A DNA stretch of 13,977 bases from assembly GCA_021778975.1 (NCBI GenBank), contig JAJYBO010000048.1, forward strand, positions 1 to 13,977, given 5' to 3'. Origin of the DNA: Deltaproteobacteria bacterium (GTDB lineage Bacteria > Desulfobacterota > Desulfobacteria > Desulfobacterales > Desulfatirhabdiaceae). The notes beneath the pieces are model-generated. The model saw only the letters and a program-made list of their open reading frames with translations, did not search any database and had not been told where the DNA came from. Every line of letters begins with the position of its first letter. Positions within the stretch are counted from its first letter, which is position 1. The position numbers were made by a program, and so were the translations under genes. Shown here piece after piece: positions 1 to 6,572 of this stretch.

Positions 1-189
1 GTGCGAAAAGGGGATATTGTCGCCACCTGGCAGCATCCTCTGGCCGTGAAGTTAGACAGCTTCCCGAAAGTGCTTTCCTCTCTTGCATTTGATCACAGTG
101 CGCTGTATGGAATTCTGGCAACGCTGGTCGCTGTGGTTGCCGGTCTTTTCACCGGCGTATTTTTCGGCGGCGGCAAGGGCGCACACTGA
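1..189 (+). CDS. C-terminal fragment of a membrane protein (partial at window edge)
   Basis: The frame is open from the first base to a TGA at 187-189. The GTG at position 1 sits at the window edge, so it is most likely an internal codon and the gene begins upstream. The 62 visible residues contain a polar stretch and then one strongly hydrophobic helix at about residues 36-58, ending in a Gly-rich tail (FFGGGKGAH). This fits the last transmembrane segment of a transporter or other integral membrane protein, with a short tail after it. I do not recognise the family from this fragment. It lies 50 nt upstream of the PEP-synthase-like gene on the same strand and may belong to the same transcript. 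A stand-alone 62-residue protein cannot be excluded. Confidence 0.5.
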   Translation: MRKGDIVATWQHPLAVKLDSFPKVLSSLAFDHSALYGILATLVAVVAGLFTGVFFGGGKGAH

Positions 190-239
190 AAATGGTATTC
201 TGATTCCCGCTGATAGACGATGATGACGAGTTCACCACC

Positions 240-2861
240 ATGTTACACAGACTGATACGCTTCATCCAAAGCATTCGAGGCTATTTTCAGCAGCGCCACA
301 GTCAGGAGCCGGAATATCCGTTCTCAAAGCTCTTCAAGAAGTTTCAGAACATTCTGGCCTCCAACAACGAGGCGCTGGAACTGATTGCAGACATGGGGGA
401 TAAGCTCAGCGGGGATTACGTTTTCGACAAGCAGTACATTTTATCCACTTATGAGCAGTTGAAAAATCATATTTTCCGTCTGGTGCTGGATCTGAATACG
501 CTGTCGCCCGGAAAGTACGTGCATCTTTTCGAGGTGTTCGAAGAGATTAACGACACCATTCAGCAGGCGCTTTCCGGGAAATGGGTGCTGCCCCAGGGCG
601 ATTTCGCCATTCTGTATTCGGCGCTGGGGCAGGACATGTACGAGCTGGTGGGCAGTAAGAACGCCAATCTGGCGGATATCCGCAACATCCTCGATCTGCC
701 GACGCCGGACGGATTCGCCATCACGACCAGCGCCTTTCGGGCGTATATAGAACGAAACGGTCTGGGCGATTATCTGGTGCAGGCCATGTCGCTCTGGGAT
801 CCGGACGATGCGGCCGCCTGTGAAGAAATCGCTTCGGAAATTCAGGCGCATTTCCTGTCCGGCAGCTTTCCCCCGGAGATGACCCGGCAGGTGGAGACGG
901 CTATTGATGCGGTGCGCTCCCGCAAATCCGGGGATACGCCCTGTTTCGCGGTGCGGAGCAGCGCCTGGGGCGAAGACAGCATTCACAGTTTCGCGGGGCA
1001 GTATCAGTCTTTTCTGAATGTTCCGGCGAATCAGCTTCTGGACAGCTACCGTAAGGTGCTGGCCAGCGCCTATGCCTCCGGGGTGCTGGCGTATCGTCAC
1101 GAAAAAGGGTTTCAGATTCACGAACTGGCCATGTCGGCAGGCTGTCAGCGCATGGTGAACGCGGCAGTCAGCGGCGTCATCTATACGCTCGATGCGCTTT
1201 CGGGCGAAACCGACACACTGCTGATCACCGCCGCCTGGGGTCTGGGCGCACCAGTGGTGGACGGCAGTGTGCAGACGGATCGTTTCAAGGTCAACCGCAC
1301 GCCGCCGCATATCATCAAGAGTGTTACGGCGGCGCGAAAAACCACCATGATGGCGCTGGAGGCGGCGGGTGGCACCAAAACAGTTCCGGTTCCCGATGCT
1401 TGTCAGCAAGAGCCGTGTCTGACGCCGGCGCAGGTTCAGAAGCTGGCCGAAACCGCACTGCTGATCGAACGGTATTTCAAACGCCCGCAGGATATCGAAT
1501 GGGCGATTGATACGGAAGGCGAGATGGTCGTTCTGCAGGCAAGGCCCCTGTACATTCACACCCCGCCGGGACGCACGGCGGATCATGTGGCCAGGGCCAT
1601 GAGCGATCACGCCATTCTTCTGAACCATCAGGGCGTTGTGGCGCAGCGCGGGGTGGTGGCGGGCAAAGTGTTTGTCGTCACAAGCGACGACGATTTGCAG
1701 AATGTTCCAACAGGGGCTATTCTGGTCGCCCGGTACACGTCACCACGACTGGCGCGGGTCATGCGCCGGATTCAAGGCGTTCTGACGGATGTGGGGTCGC
1801 CGATGGGGCATATGGCCACCATCGCCCGTGAGTTCCGGGTCCCGGCCATCGTGAATACGGGCGTCGCCACCCGCGTTCTGAAAACCGGAGACGGCATTAC
1901 CCTGGATGCTTCCCAGAATATTGTCTATTCCGGACTGATTCCGGAACTCTGTTATGATGAAATCACTTCCGAGGATGTGTTCGAGGAATCCTACGAATAT
2001 CGGCTGCTACGCCGGATATTACGCAATATCAGCCCGTTAAACCTTATTGACCCGCACGATCAAAATTTCAAACCATCCGGATGTCAGACGGTCCATGATA
2101 TCATTCGCTTCGTTCACGAAAAGGCCGTGCAGCACCTGATTCACCTCGGAGACACGCGTACCACCAAAGCGGACGCCACTTCCAAACGGCTCAAATTCGC
2201 CATTCCCCTGGGGCTGATCGTCATTGATATCGGTGGCGGCATCCAGGCCGGAAATGTGATGTCCCGGGACATCACACCCGAAGATATCGCCTCGACCCCC
2301 ATGAAAGCGTTTTTGAAAGGGTTGACCGCGCCGGGAATGTGGAGTACGGAACCCATGTCTGTGGATTTCGGCAGTTTCATGTCGAGCCTGACGCGGACAT
2401 TTTCCGCCGCATCCGAAAGCGCCCGGTACATGAACCGAAATCTGGCGGTGGTATCCGCCGAATATCTTGACCTGAACTTGCGGCTGGGATACCATTTCAA
2501 TATCATAGACGCGTATGTGTCCGAAAAACCCAATGACAACTATGCGTATTTCCGGTTTCTTGGCGGTGTAACGGATGTCACCCGCAGATCCCGGCGAGCG
2601 CGCTTCATCGGCGAGGTGCTGGAACGGTTCAATTTTCGGGTGGAAATCCGCGGCGATCTGGTGGTGGGGCGTATCAAGAAGCTGGAAAAGGACGCCATGA
2701 TCGAAAAAATAACGATGATCGGCTGTCTGGTCGCCTATACCCGGCAATTGGACGTTCAGATGAACAGCGACGATGATATCCATCAGCATGTGAGTGATTT
2801 TTTCAAAGGAGTGTGTATCCATGACATCGGATCGGAAAACAACGGTTTTAATCCTGGATGA
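240..2861 (+). CDS. PEP-synthase-like protein: PPDK N-terminal ATP-grasp plus phosphohistidine domain, non-standard C-terminus
   Basis: 873 residues. About residues 1-110 form a helical leader. Residues ~125-440 are the ATP/pyruvate-binding PPDK_N domain: LVGSKNANLADI near 137, FAVRSSAWGED at 236-246 with the conserved R239, SGVIYTLDALSG, AAWGLGAPVV, and QDIEWA...LQARP at 417-436. Residues ~485-570 are the mobile PEP-utilising domain with the presumed phosphoacceptor H524 in SPMGHMATIARE; the usual T-S/C-H is M-G-H here. The PEP-binding TIM barrel of PpsA or PPDK is not recognisable. Instead residues ~590-873 form a different conserved-looking region, with LNLRLGYHFNIIDAYV and RRARFIGEVLERFNF. 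In the family, ATP phosphorylates the His, which then passes phosphate to pyruvate. Without the barrel, PEP synthesis is doubtful and a regulatory phosphotransfer role is possible (inference). The ribosome binding site is weak. The 3' end overlaps the next receiver gene by 41 nt. Confidence 0.85.
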   Translation: MLHRLIRFIQSIRGYFQQRHSQEPEYPFSKLFKKFQNILASNNEALELIADMGDKLSGDYVFDKQYILSTYEQLKNHIFRLVLDLNTLSPGKYVHLFEVFEEINDTIQQALSGKWVLPQGDFAILYSALGQDMYELVGSKNANLADIRNILDLPTPDGFAITTSAFRAYIERNGLGDYLVQAMSLWDPDDAAACEEIASEIQAHFLSGSFPPEMTRQVETAIDAVRSRKSGDTPCFAVRSSAWGEDSIHSFAGQYQSFLNVPANQLLDSYRKVLASAYASGVLAYRHEKGFQIHELAMSAGCQRMVNAAVSGVIYTLDALSGETDTLLITAAWGLGAPVVDGSVQTDRFKVNRTPPHIIKSVTAARKTTMMALEAAGGTKTVPVPDACQQEPCLTPAQVQKLAETALLIERYFKRPQDIEWAIDTEGEMVVLQARPLYIHTPPGRTADHVARAMSDHAILLNHQGVVAQRGVVAGKVFVVTSDDDLQNVPTGAILVARYTSPRLARVMRRIQGVLTDVGSPMGHMATIAREFRVPAIVNTGVATRVLKTGDGITLDASQNIVYSGLIPELCYDEITSEDVFEESYEYRLLRRILRNISPLNLIDPHDQNFKPSGCQTVHDIIRFVHEKAVQHLIHLGDTRTTKADATSKRLKFAIPLGLIVIDIGGGIQAGNVMSRDITPEDIASTPMKAFLKGLTAPGMWSTEPMSVDFGSFMSSLTRTFSAASESARYMNRNLAVVSAEYLDLNLRLGYHFNIIDAYVSEKPNDNYAYFRFLGGVTDVTRRSRRARFIGEVLERFNFRVEIRGDLVVGRIKKLEKDAMIEKITMIGCLVAYTRQLDVQMNSDDDIHQHVSDFFKGVCIHDIGSENNGFNPG
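2805..2811 (+). promoter_or_regulatory. Ribosome binding site fixing the start of the first receiver gene
   Basis: AAAGGAG lies 9 nt before the ATG at 2821. It supports that start over the upstream in-frame ATG at 2794, which would add nine residues not typical of receivers. The site lies inside the end of the PEP-synthase-like gene. Confidence 0.7.
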
Positions 2862-3216
2862 TGAGCCTATTGTCTGCAAACGGCTGAAACCGGCGCTGGA
2901 AAAAGCGGGGTATGAGGTGGAATCGTTCACCCGAAGCCGCGAGGCCATGCACCGGCTGACGGAGCGCTCGTTCGATGTAGCGATCACGGACCTGAAAATG
3001 GATGGGCTGGACGGCATGGCTTTTCTGACGGAAGTCAAAAAACGGTATCCGGAAACGGAAGTCATTGTCATTACCGGGTTTGCCACCATGGAAACCGCCA
3101 GAGAATCGTATCAGAAAGGGGTCTTCGATTTTGTCGCCAAACCGTTCAAGCTGGGAGAGATTCTGGACGTGGTCAAAAAAGCCGAAACCAAACGCGAGGC
3201 GCTTTTGAAAAATTGA
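2821..3216 (+). CDS. Stand-alone response-regulator receiver protein
   Basis: 131 residues, a single CheY-like receiver domain with no output domain. Visible landmarks are the acidic pair D13-D14 (LILDDEP), phosphoacceptor D57 (AITDLKMD), switch residue T85 (VITGFAT) and K107 (AKPFK). The TDLKM and TGFAT motifs resemble receivers of the NtrC type, but no AAA+ or DNA-binding part follows; the frame ends at 3216. The start at 2821 is chosen for its strong ribosome binding site and because MTSDRKTTVLILDDEP fits the usual receiver start. The gene begins inside the last 41 nt of the PEP-synthase-like gene, so the two are probably translated together. It is clearly similar to the receiver at 9287-9652. 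It may take phosphate from the histidine kinase at 7813 or another donor; the partner cannot be read from sequence. Confidence 0.9.
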   Translation: MTSDRKTTVLILDDEPIVCKRLKPALEKAGYEVESFTRSREAMHRLTERSFDVAITDLKMDGLDGMAFLTEVKKRYPETEVIVITGFATMETARESYQKGVFDFVAKPFKLGEILDVVKKAETKREALLKN

Positions 3217-3276
3217 AATCCGGATGGCTTCGTCATCATGTAATCTGTAGTTAAATTAGTATGATAAGGAGGCGCC

Positions 3277-4137
3277 ATGAGAATTCTGTTCGCCGGGGAT
3301 GAACACCCTTACAGCGCATATGCACTAAAAAAAGTCATCGAACTGGCCTGGCATACATGGGCGGATGTCACGCTGCTGGCGGTAAGTCCCACGCAGCCGT
3401 CCTCCCGCGATCCCATGCCGGAGGCGCTGCACCGGTATCGGGAAGAATTCTTGGAGGCCCTCGGCGGCTCGGATTCCCCTTACGCGCAGGAGCGCTGGGA
3501 ATATGAATGGATGGCGCTCAGAAACGGAAGCTGGGAAGAAGTTCAGGTGCGCCGCGGGATTAAAAAAGAGCTTCGGGTGCGCCTGCGCGTCGGCAATGCC
3601 GACACCGAAATTCTGAGTGAAGCTGTCCGTGATGGCAGCGATCTGATTGTCATGGGATGCAGCGGCAAGGGTAAATCCTGTACGTGGGATTCGGCAAGTT
3701 CTACGGCGCCTCAGAAAGTTATCGGTAATGCCACCTGTTCGGTGCTGCTCATCAAGGAAGACAGACCCATCAACCGGGTGCTGGCCTGCCTCGATCAGAC
3801 AGCGGCCAGCCAGGAGTCCATTGAAATGATCAATCAGATACTGACCATTCACGGGGCGCAGCTCGAACTTGTCGGTCTGACCAGGGATGGCGGCGCCAAA
3901 CCGGAAGCCTATACCCAGTTGATTCGGCTCGGTGATTATTTCGGTGACAGGGGAATCCCGATCAACACGCGGCTGGCGGAGCAGTCCAAATTTGAATCCG
4001 TTCTTTCCACCCATACCGGAGACGACCTGCTGGCGCTCTGGATGGGTAAAAAATCCCTGCTGACCCTGCTGTTTCCCCGAGACTGGGTGGAAAAATTCGC
4101 CAGCGCCTGTCCGTCGTCGGTGCTGGTGTTGCGATAA
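3277..4137 (+). CDS. Tandem universal stress protein (two Usp domains, the second degenerate)
   Basis: 286 residues. The first Usp fold (about 1-165) starts with MRILFAGDEHPYSAYALKK and ends with the paired elements DLIVMGCSGKGKS and CSVLLIKED. It carries a long charged insertion at about residues 45-95 (RYREEFLEALGG...RWEYEWMALRNG). The second fold (about 166-286, from INRVLACLDQTA to SSVLVLR) lacks the glycine-rich nucleotide loop, reading LLALWMGKKSLLTLLF where G-2x-G is expected. In domain 1 the G-2x-G-9x-G-S motif is incomplete because the third Gly is Ala. ATP binding is therefore uncertain. Usp proteins act in the cytoplasm in stress and signalling responses. An AAGGAGG site at 3266-3272 lies 4 nt before the ATG. 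The gene follows the receiver by 60 nt and precedes another Usp gene by 10 nt. Confidence 0.85.
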   Translation: MRILFAGDEHPYSAYALKKVIELAWHTWADVTLLAVSPTQPSSRDPMPEALHRYREEFLEALGGSDSPYAQERWEYEWMALRNGSWEEVQVRRGIKKELRVRLRVGNADTEILSEAVRDGSDLIVMGCSGKGKSCTWDSASSTAPQKVIGNATCSVLLIKEDRPINRVLACLDQTAASQESIEMINQILTIHGAQLELVGLTRDGGAKPEAYTQLIRLGDYFGDRGIPINTRLAEQSKFESVLSTHTGDDLLALWMGKKSLLTLLFPRDWVEKFASACPSSVLVLR

Positions 4138-4142
4138 GGTGG
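4136..4142 (+). promoter_or_regulatory. Ribosome binding site fixing the start of the second Usp gene
   Basis: AAGGTGG overlaps the stop codon of the preceding Usp gene and lies 5 nt before the ATG at 4148. It favours that ATG over the GTG codons at 4139 and 4142, one of which would start inside this site. Confidence 0.6.
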
Positions 4143-4147
4143 TGCTT

Positions 4148-4993
4148 ATGAAAGTGTTGGTGGCTGTGGACAAAGGCGGCGAATCGCAGAAGGCGCTTCG
4201 CTACGCCTGCCATTTGCTGGAAAATTTTGACGCGAAGGTGGATGCGGTTTATGTGAAGCCGGATGAAACGGATATCGGCAATGAAACCCTGTACGCCCCT
4301 TTTGTGGGCCAGGATGAAATCAAGGCGTGGATCGAGCAGGAAACCGAGATGGTGGCCGAAGACGTACTGAATTCCTGCGAACTCTGCGAAAACGGAAAGG
4401 TTCCCTGCTGGCCGAAAATCATCACCGGCGATCCGGCGGAAGAAATTCTGCATCTGGCCCGCACCTATCACTACGACATGATCGTTCTGGGCGCGCAGGA
4501 ACAGTCCGCGATCAAGGGGTTCATTCTCGGTACGGTGCACGATAAAATACTGCACCATGCCACCCAACCGGTTCTCATCGTCCGGAATTTCAGGCAGATT
4601 CAGCGCGTCTTGATCGCCTACCGCGGATCCGCGTGCGACCGGGATGCGCTCGATTTTATCGGGATGCTGTTTCAGAAACGCAAACCGGAGATCACCGTTC
4701 TGCACGTTCAGGAATCGGACAGGGGAGAAGACGATACGGCCGCTCAGTCCTGCCTGACGCAGGCCGAGCAGAAACTGAAAGAATTTCAGCATGCGCCGTT
4801 GACCAAAAAGACCATCGGTGTTTTTACGGACGAAATTCTCAAGGAAGTGGCGACCGGCCGCTATGATCTGGTCGTGCTGGGGGCTTATGGGCATCATCGT
4901 CCGAAATACCTGGGGCTTATCAGTGATGAAGCGCTCAATATCGCGCGGTTGACAACGCGGCCGGTGCTGGTTTTTAGAAATGCAGCATCTTGA
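4148..4993 (+). CDS. Tandem universal stress protein (two Usp domains)
   Basis: 281 residues with start ATG 4148 (MKVLVAVDKGGESQKALRYA), chosen for its ribosome binding site and the usual Usp beta-1 start. Domain 1 (about 1-145) has the helix start TGDPAEEILHLA and the loop VLGAQEQSAIKGFILGT followed by QPVLIVRNF. Domain 2 (about 150-281) has QRVLIAYRGSACDRDAL, then VVLGAYGHHRPKYLGLIS and RPVLVFR. The nucleotide-binding motif G-2x-G-9x-G-S/T is close in both but imperfect: in domain 1 the second Gly is Glu, and in domain 2 the third Gly is Ile. A cytoplasmic stress or signalling role is expected from the family; the ligand cannot be stated. The last 14 nt overlap the start of the following DUF202 protein, which suggests coupled translation. 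Confidence 0.87.
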   Translation: MKVLVAVDKGGESQKALRYACHLLENFDAKVDAVYVKPDETDIGNETLYAPFVGQDEIKAWIEQETEMVAEDVLNSCELCENGKVPCWPKIITGDPAEEILHLARTYHYDMIVLGAQEQSAIKGFILGTVHDKILHHATQPVLIVRNFRQIQRVLIAYRGSACDRDALDFIGMLFQKRKPEITVLHVQESDRGEDDTAAQSCLTQAEQKLKEFQHAPLTKKTIGVFTDEILKEVATGRYDLVVLGAYGHHRPKYLGLISDEALNIARLTTRPVLVFRNAAS

Positions 4994-6572
4994 ACTGATA
5001 TCCGAATTCGAAAAAACGGACGGCGATGGCGAAGCGTTCCTGATGAAATGCCGAATTCCCCGGCATGAAGCGCTGCAATGTCTGGCGCAGTATTATGGAA
5101 TTCCGTTCATCGAATATGACGAACGGCTTCAACTTCCCGCTGAGCTTCTGCCAAAAATTTCGCTGGAGCGGCTCAAACAGGAATTCTGGTTTCCGCTGCA
5201 TTGTCGAGATGGGGCCGTTACGGTCGCGGTGAGCCGGCCGCGGGATCCGGAGGTGCTGGCGTCCATCCGGAAAACACTGGGAAGCGATAAACTGCACCTG
5301 CTGATGGCGCTGCCGTCAGATATCGTTGCCATCATCGAAAACCATCAGGACATCAACCCCGGGTACCCGGCGTCCGCCAGCCGGACGGCGCTGGCCAAAC
5401 TGCGCACCTGGTTTGCGAATCAGCGGGTGATGCTGGCCCAATACCGGACGATTCTGGCCAAGGGCAGAACCGGTCTGGCGTTCATCCGCACCGGCATTGC
5501 CTTTCTTTCCATCAGCCTGACGCTGTTCAGGCTGTTTGGTTTCGGGTATCTGACCATTCCGGAGTTTTTGCTTCTGGCAAGCGGCATTGTCATGGTGCTG
5601 GATGGGTTCACCTGGTATCTGCCGGCCCGGCAGGTGGGCAGAAAATCGGTGGGAAAAAGCGCTACAGAGCCTACCTTCGGCACGACAATTCTGGAGCAGA
5701 TTACATCTCCGGAAGGGCCTGCATACCATCGGACACCGCCAGTGCCGGGCGCGGATCTGCTCCGTTCCCGCTGGAACCGATTGTCTCCGGTTCAGAAGCG
5801 CCGGTTTTTAGCCATTGACAGAACCGATCTGGCCGAAGAACGCACCATGCTGGCCGGTTTTCGCACGGTCATGGCGCAGGCCAGGACAGGGCTTGCCTTC
5901 ACCCGGACCGGCGTGGCGTTCATCGGTCTGGGTATCGCTTTTTTACGGGAATATCACGAGAGCCTCTGGAGTATATTTGATGTTATCATGATTTTGTTTG
6001 GGATCAGTATGATGCTGGAGGGTCTTCACTGGTATCTGCCGGGCCGTCAGGCCGGAAAATACAGCGATATGGGTCTTGAAAAGGCGACCCGACGCGTATC
6101 CATCTGGGATTTCATGTTTCCGCCGTTTCATAAGCGCATCAGCCCCGACGACCTGCCGTCGCCATTGCGGATCAACGGCGACAGTGCGCCGGGCATCTGG
6201 GGAACGACGGGGCTGGCCCTCGAACGGACGCTGACCGCGGACAGACGCACGGTCAAAGCCCGGCTTCGAACCGTAATGGCGCAGTCCCGCACCGGGCTGG
6301 CATTCATTCGTACCGGCACCAGCATATTTTCCGTCGGCATGGGGTTGCAGGTTTTTTTCGGTTTCAGGAACCTCTACTGGTCGTGTCTCAACATGGTGCT
6401 GATTGCGGTCGGGCTTGTGCTGATCGTGGATGGCTCCTACTGGCATTTCCCGGCGGAAAAAATCAAGAAACAATTCCCCTATTGCACGTCGGATATGGAA
6501 ATCGCCCTGCCGGATTATGGAAGACCCACTCCGGAATGGCCGAAGGTGGTATTCAGTCATGATGATATGTGA
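4980..6572 (+). CDS. GspE/MshE N-terminal-like domain fused to three DUF202 membrane modules
   Basis: 530 residues. About 20-115 resemble the second half of the GspE_N/MshEN domain: LQCLAQYYGIPFIEYDE, then LPAELLPKISLERLK, FWFPLHCRDGAVTVAVSRP and DPEVLASIRKTLG. In MshE-type ATPases this domain can bind c-di-GMP, but the RLG-type first motif is not seen here. Three DUF202 modules follow (about 135-218, 281-357, 416-494). Each has an amphipathic helix with Arg-Thr every seven residues, two hydrophobic helices, and an aromatic-Pro end such as WYLPARQ, WYLPGRQ or WHFPAEK. That predicts six membrane helices with soluble linkers. No ATPase domain is present. The start ATG overlaps the Usp gene by 14 nt and has only a weak ribosome binding site; a later ATG at 5043 is a less likely alternative. 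The function is unknown; a membrane signalling role is inferred from the neighbours. Confidence 0.85.
   Translation: MQHLELISEFEKTDGDGEAFLMKCRIPRHEALQCLAQYYGIPFIEYDERLQLPAELLPKISLERLKQEFWFPLHCRDGAVTVAVSRPRDPEVLASIRKTLGSDKLHLLMALPSDIVAIIENHQDINPGYPASASRTALAKLRTWFANQRVMLAQYRTILAKGRTGLAFIRTGIAFLSISLTLFRLFGFGYLTIPEFLLLASGIVMVLDGFTWYLPARQVGRKSVGKSATEPTFGTTILEQITSPEGPAYHRTPPVPGADLLRSRWNRLSPVQKRRFLAIDRTDLAEERTMLAGFRTVMAQARTGLAFTRTGVAFIGLGIAFLREYHESLWSIFDVIMILFGISMMLEGLHWYLPGRQAGKYSDMGLEKATRRVSIWDFMFPPFHKRISPDDLPSPLRINGDSAPGIWGTTGLALERTLTADRRTVKARLRTVMAQSRTGLAFIRTGTSIFSVGMGLQVFFGFRNLYWSCLNMVLIAVGLVLIVDGSYWHFPAEKIKKQFPYCTSDMEIALPDYGRPTPEWPKVVFSHDDM
5382..5633 (+). repeat. DUF202 module 1 (coding repeat)
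   Basis: Encodes residues 135-218 of the first DUF202 protein. Six Arg residues lie exactly seven apart (135, 142, 149, 156, 163, 170), five of them followed by Thr (149 is followed by Val). The last two sit in RTGLAFIRTGIAF, then come two hydrophobic helices and WYLPARQ. The similarity to the other modules is at protein level; codons differ. Confidence 0.8.
5820..6050 (+). repeat. DUF202 module 2 (coding repeat)
   Basis: Encodes residues 281-357 of the same protein. Arg-Thr pairs start at 281, 288, 295, 302 and 309 (RTDLAEE, RTMLAGF, RTVMAQA, RTGLAFT, RTG). Two hydrophobic helices and WYLPGRQ follow. This is the most regular copy. Confidence 0.82.
6225..6461 (+). repeat. DUF202 module 3 (coding repeat)
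   Basis: Encodes residues 416-494. Arg-Thr pairs start at 416, 423, 430, 437 and 444 (RTLTADR, RTVKARL, RTVMAQS, RTGLAFI, RTG). Two hydrophobic helices and the ending WHFPAEK follow. Confidence 0.8.
6543..6549 (+). promoter_or_regulatory. Ribosome binding site fixing the start of the second DUF202 protein
   Basis: AAGGTGG lies 9 nt before the ATG at 6559, inside the end of the preceding gene. It supports a start at 6559 (or the next codon, ATG 6562) rather than the much earlier in-frame ATG at 6430, which would overlap the previous gene by over 140 nt. Confidence 0.6.

Noticed and set aside
441..1628. 395-codon open frame on the - strand inside the PEP-synthase-like gene
   Set aside because: It lies wholly opposite a strongly supported gene with clear ATP-grasp motifs, its translation is rich in Arg, His and Gln with no recognisable domain, and long antisense frames are common in GC-rich coding DNA.
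2037..3089. 350-codon open frame on the - strand across the PEP-synthase-like and first receiver genes
   Set aside because: It spans two well-supported + strand genes and shows no motif, signal or ribosome binding site.
3223..3240. Short hairpin GATGGC-TTC-GTCATC after the first receiver gene as a terminator
   Set aside because: Only six pairs with a G-T pair and a three-base loop, and no T-run follows, so it is too weak to call.
3260..3265. TATGAT as a -10 promoter element before the first Usp gene
   Set aside because: It touches the ribosome binding site at 3266-3272, leaving no leader for translation, and no -35-like hexamer is found 17 bases upstream.
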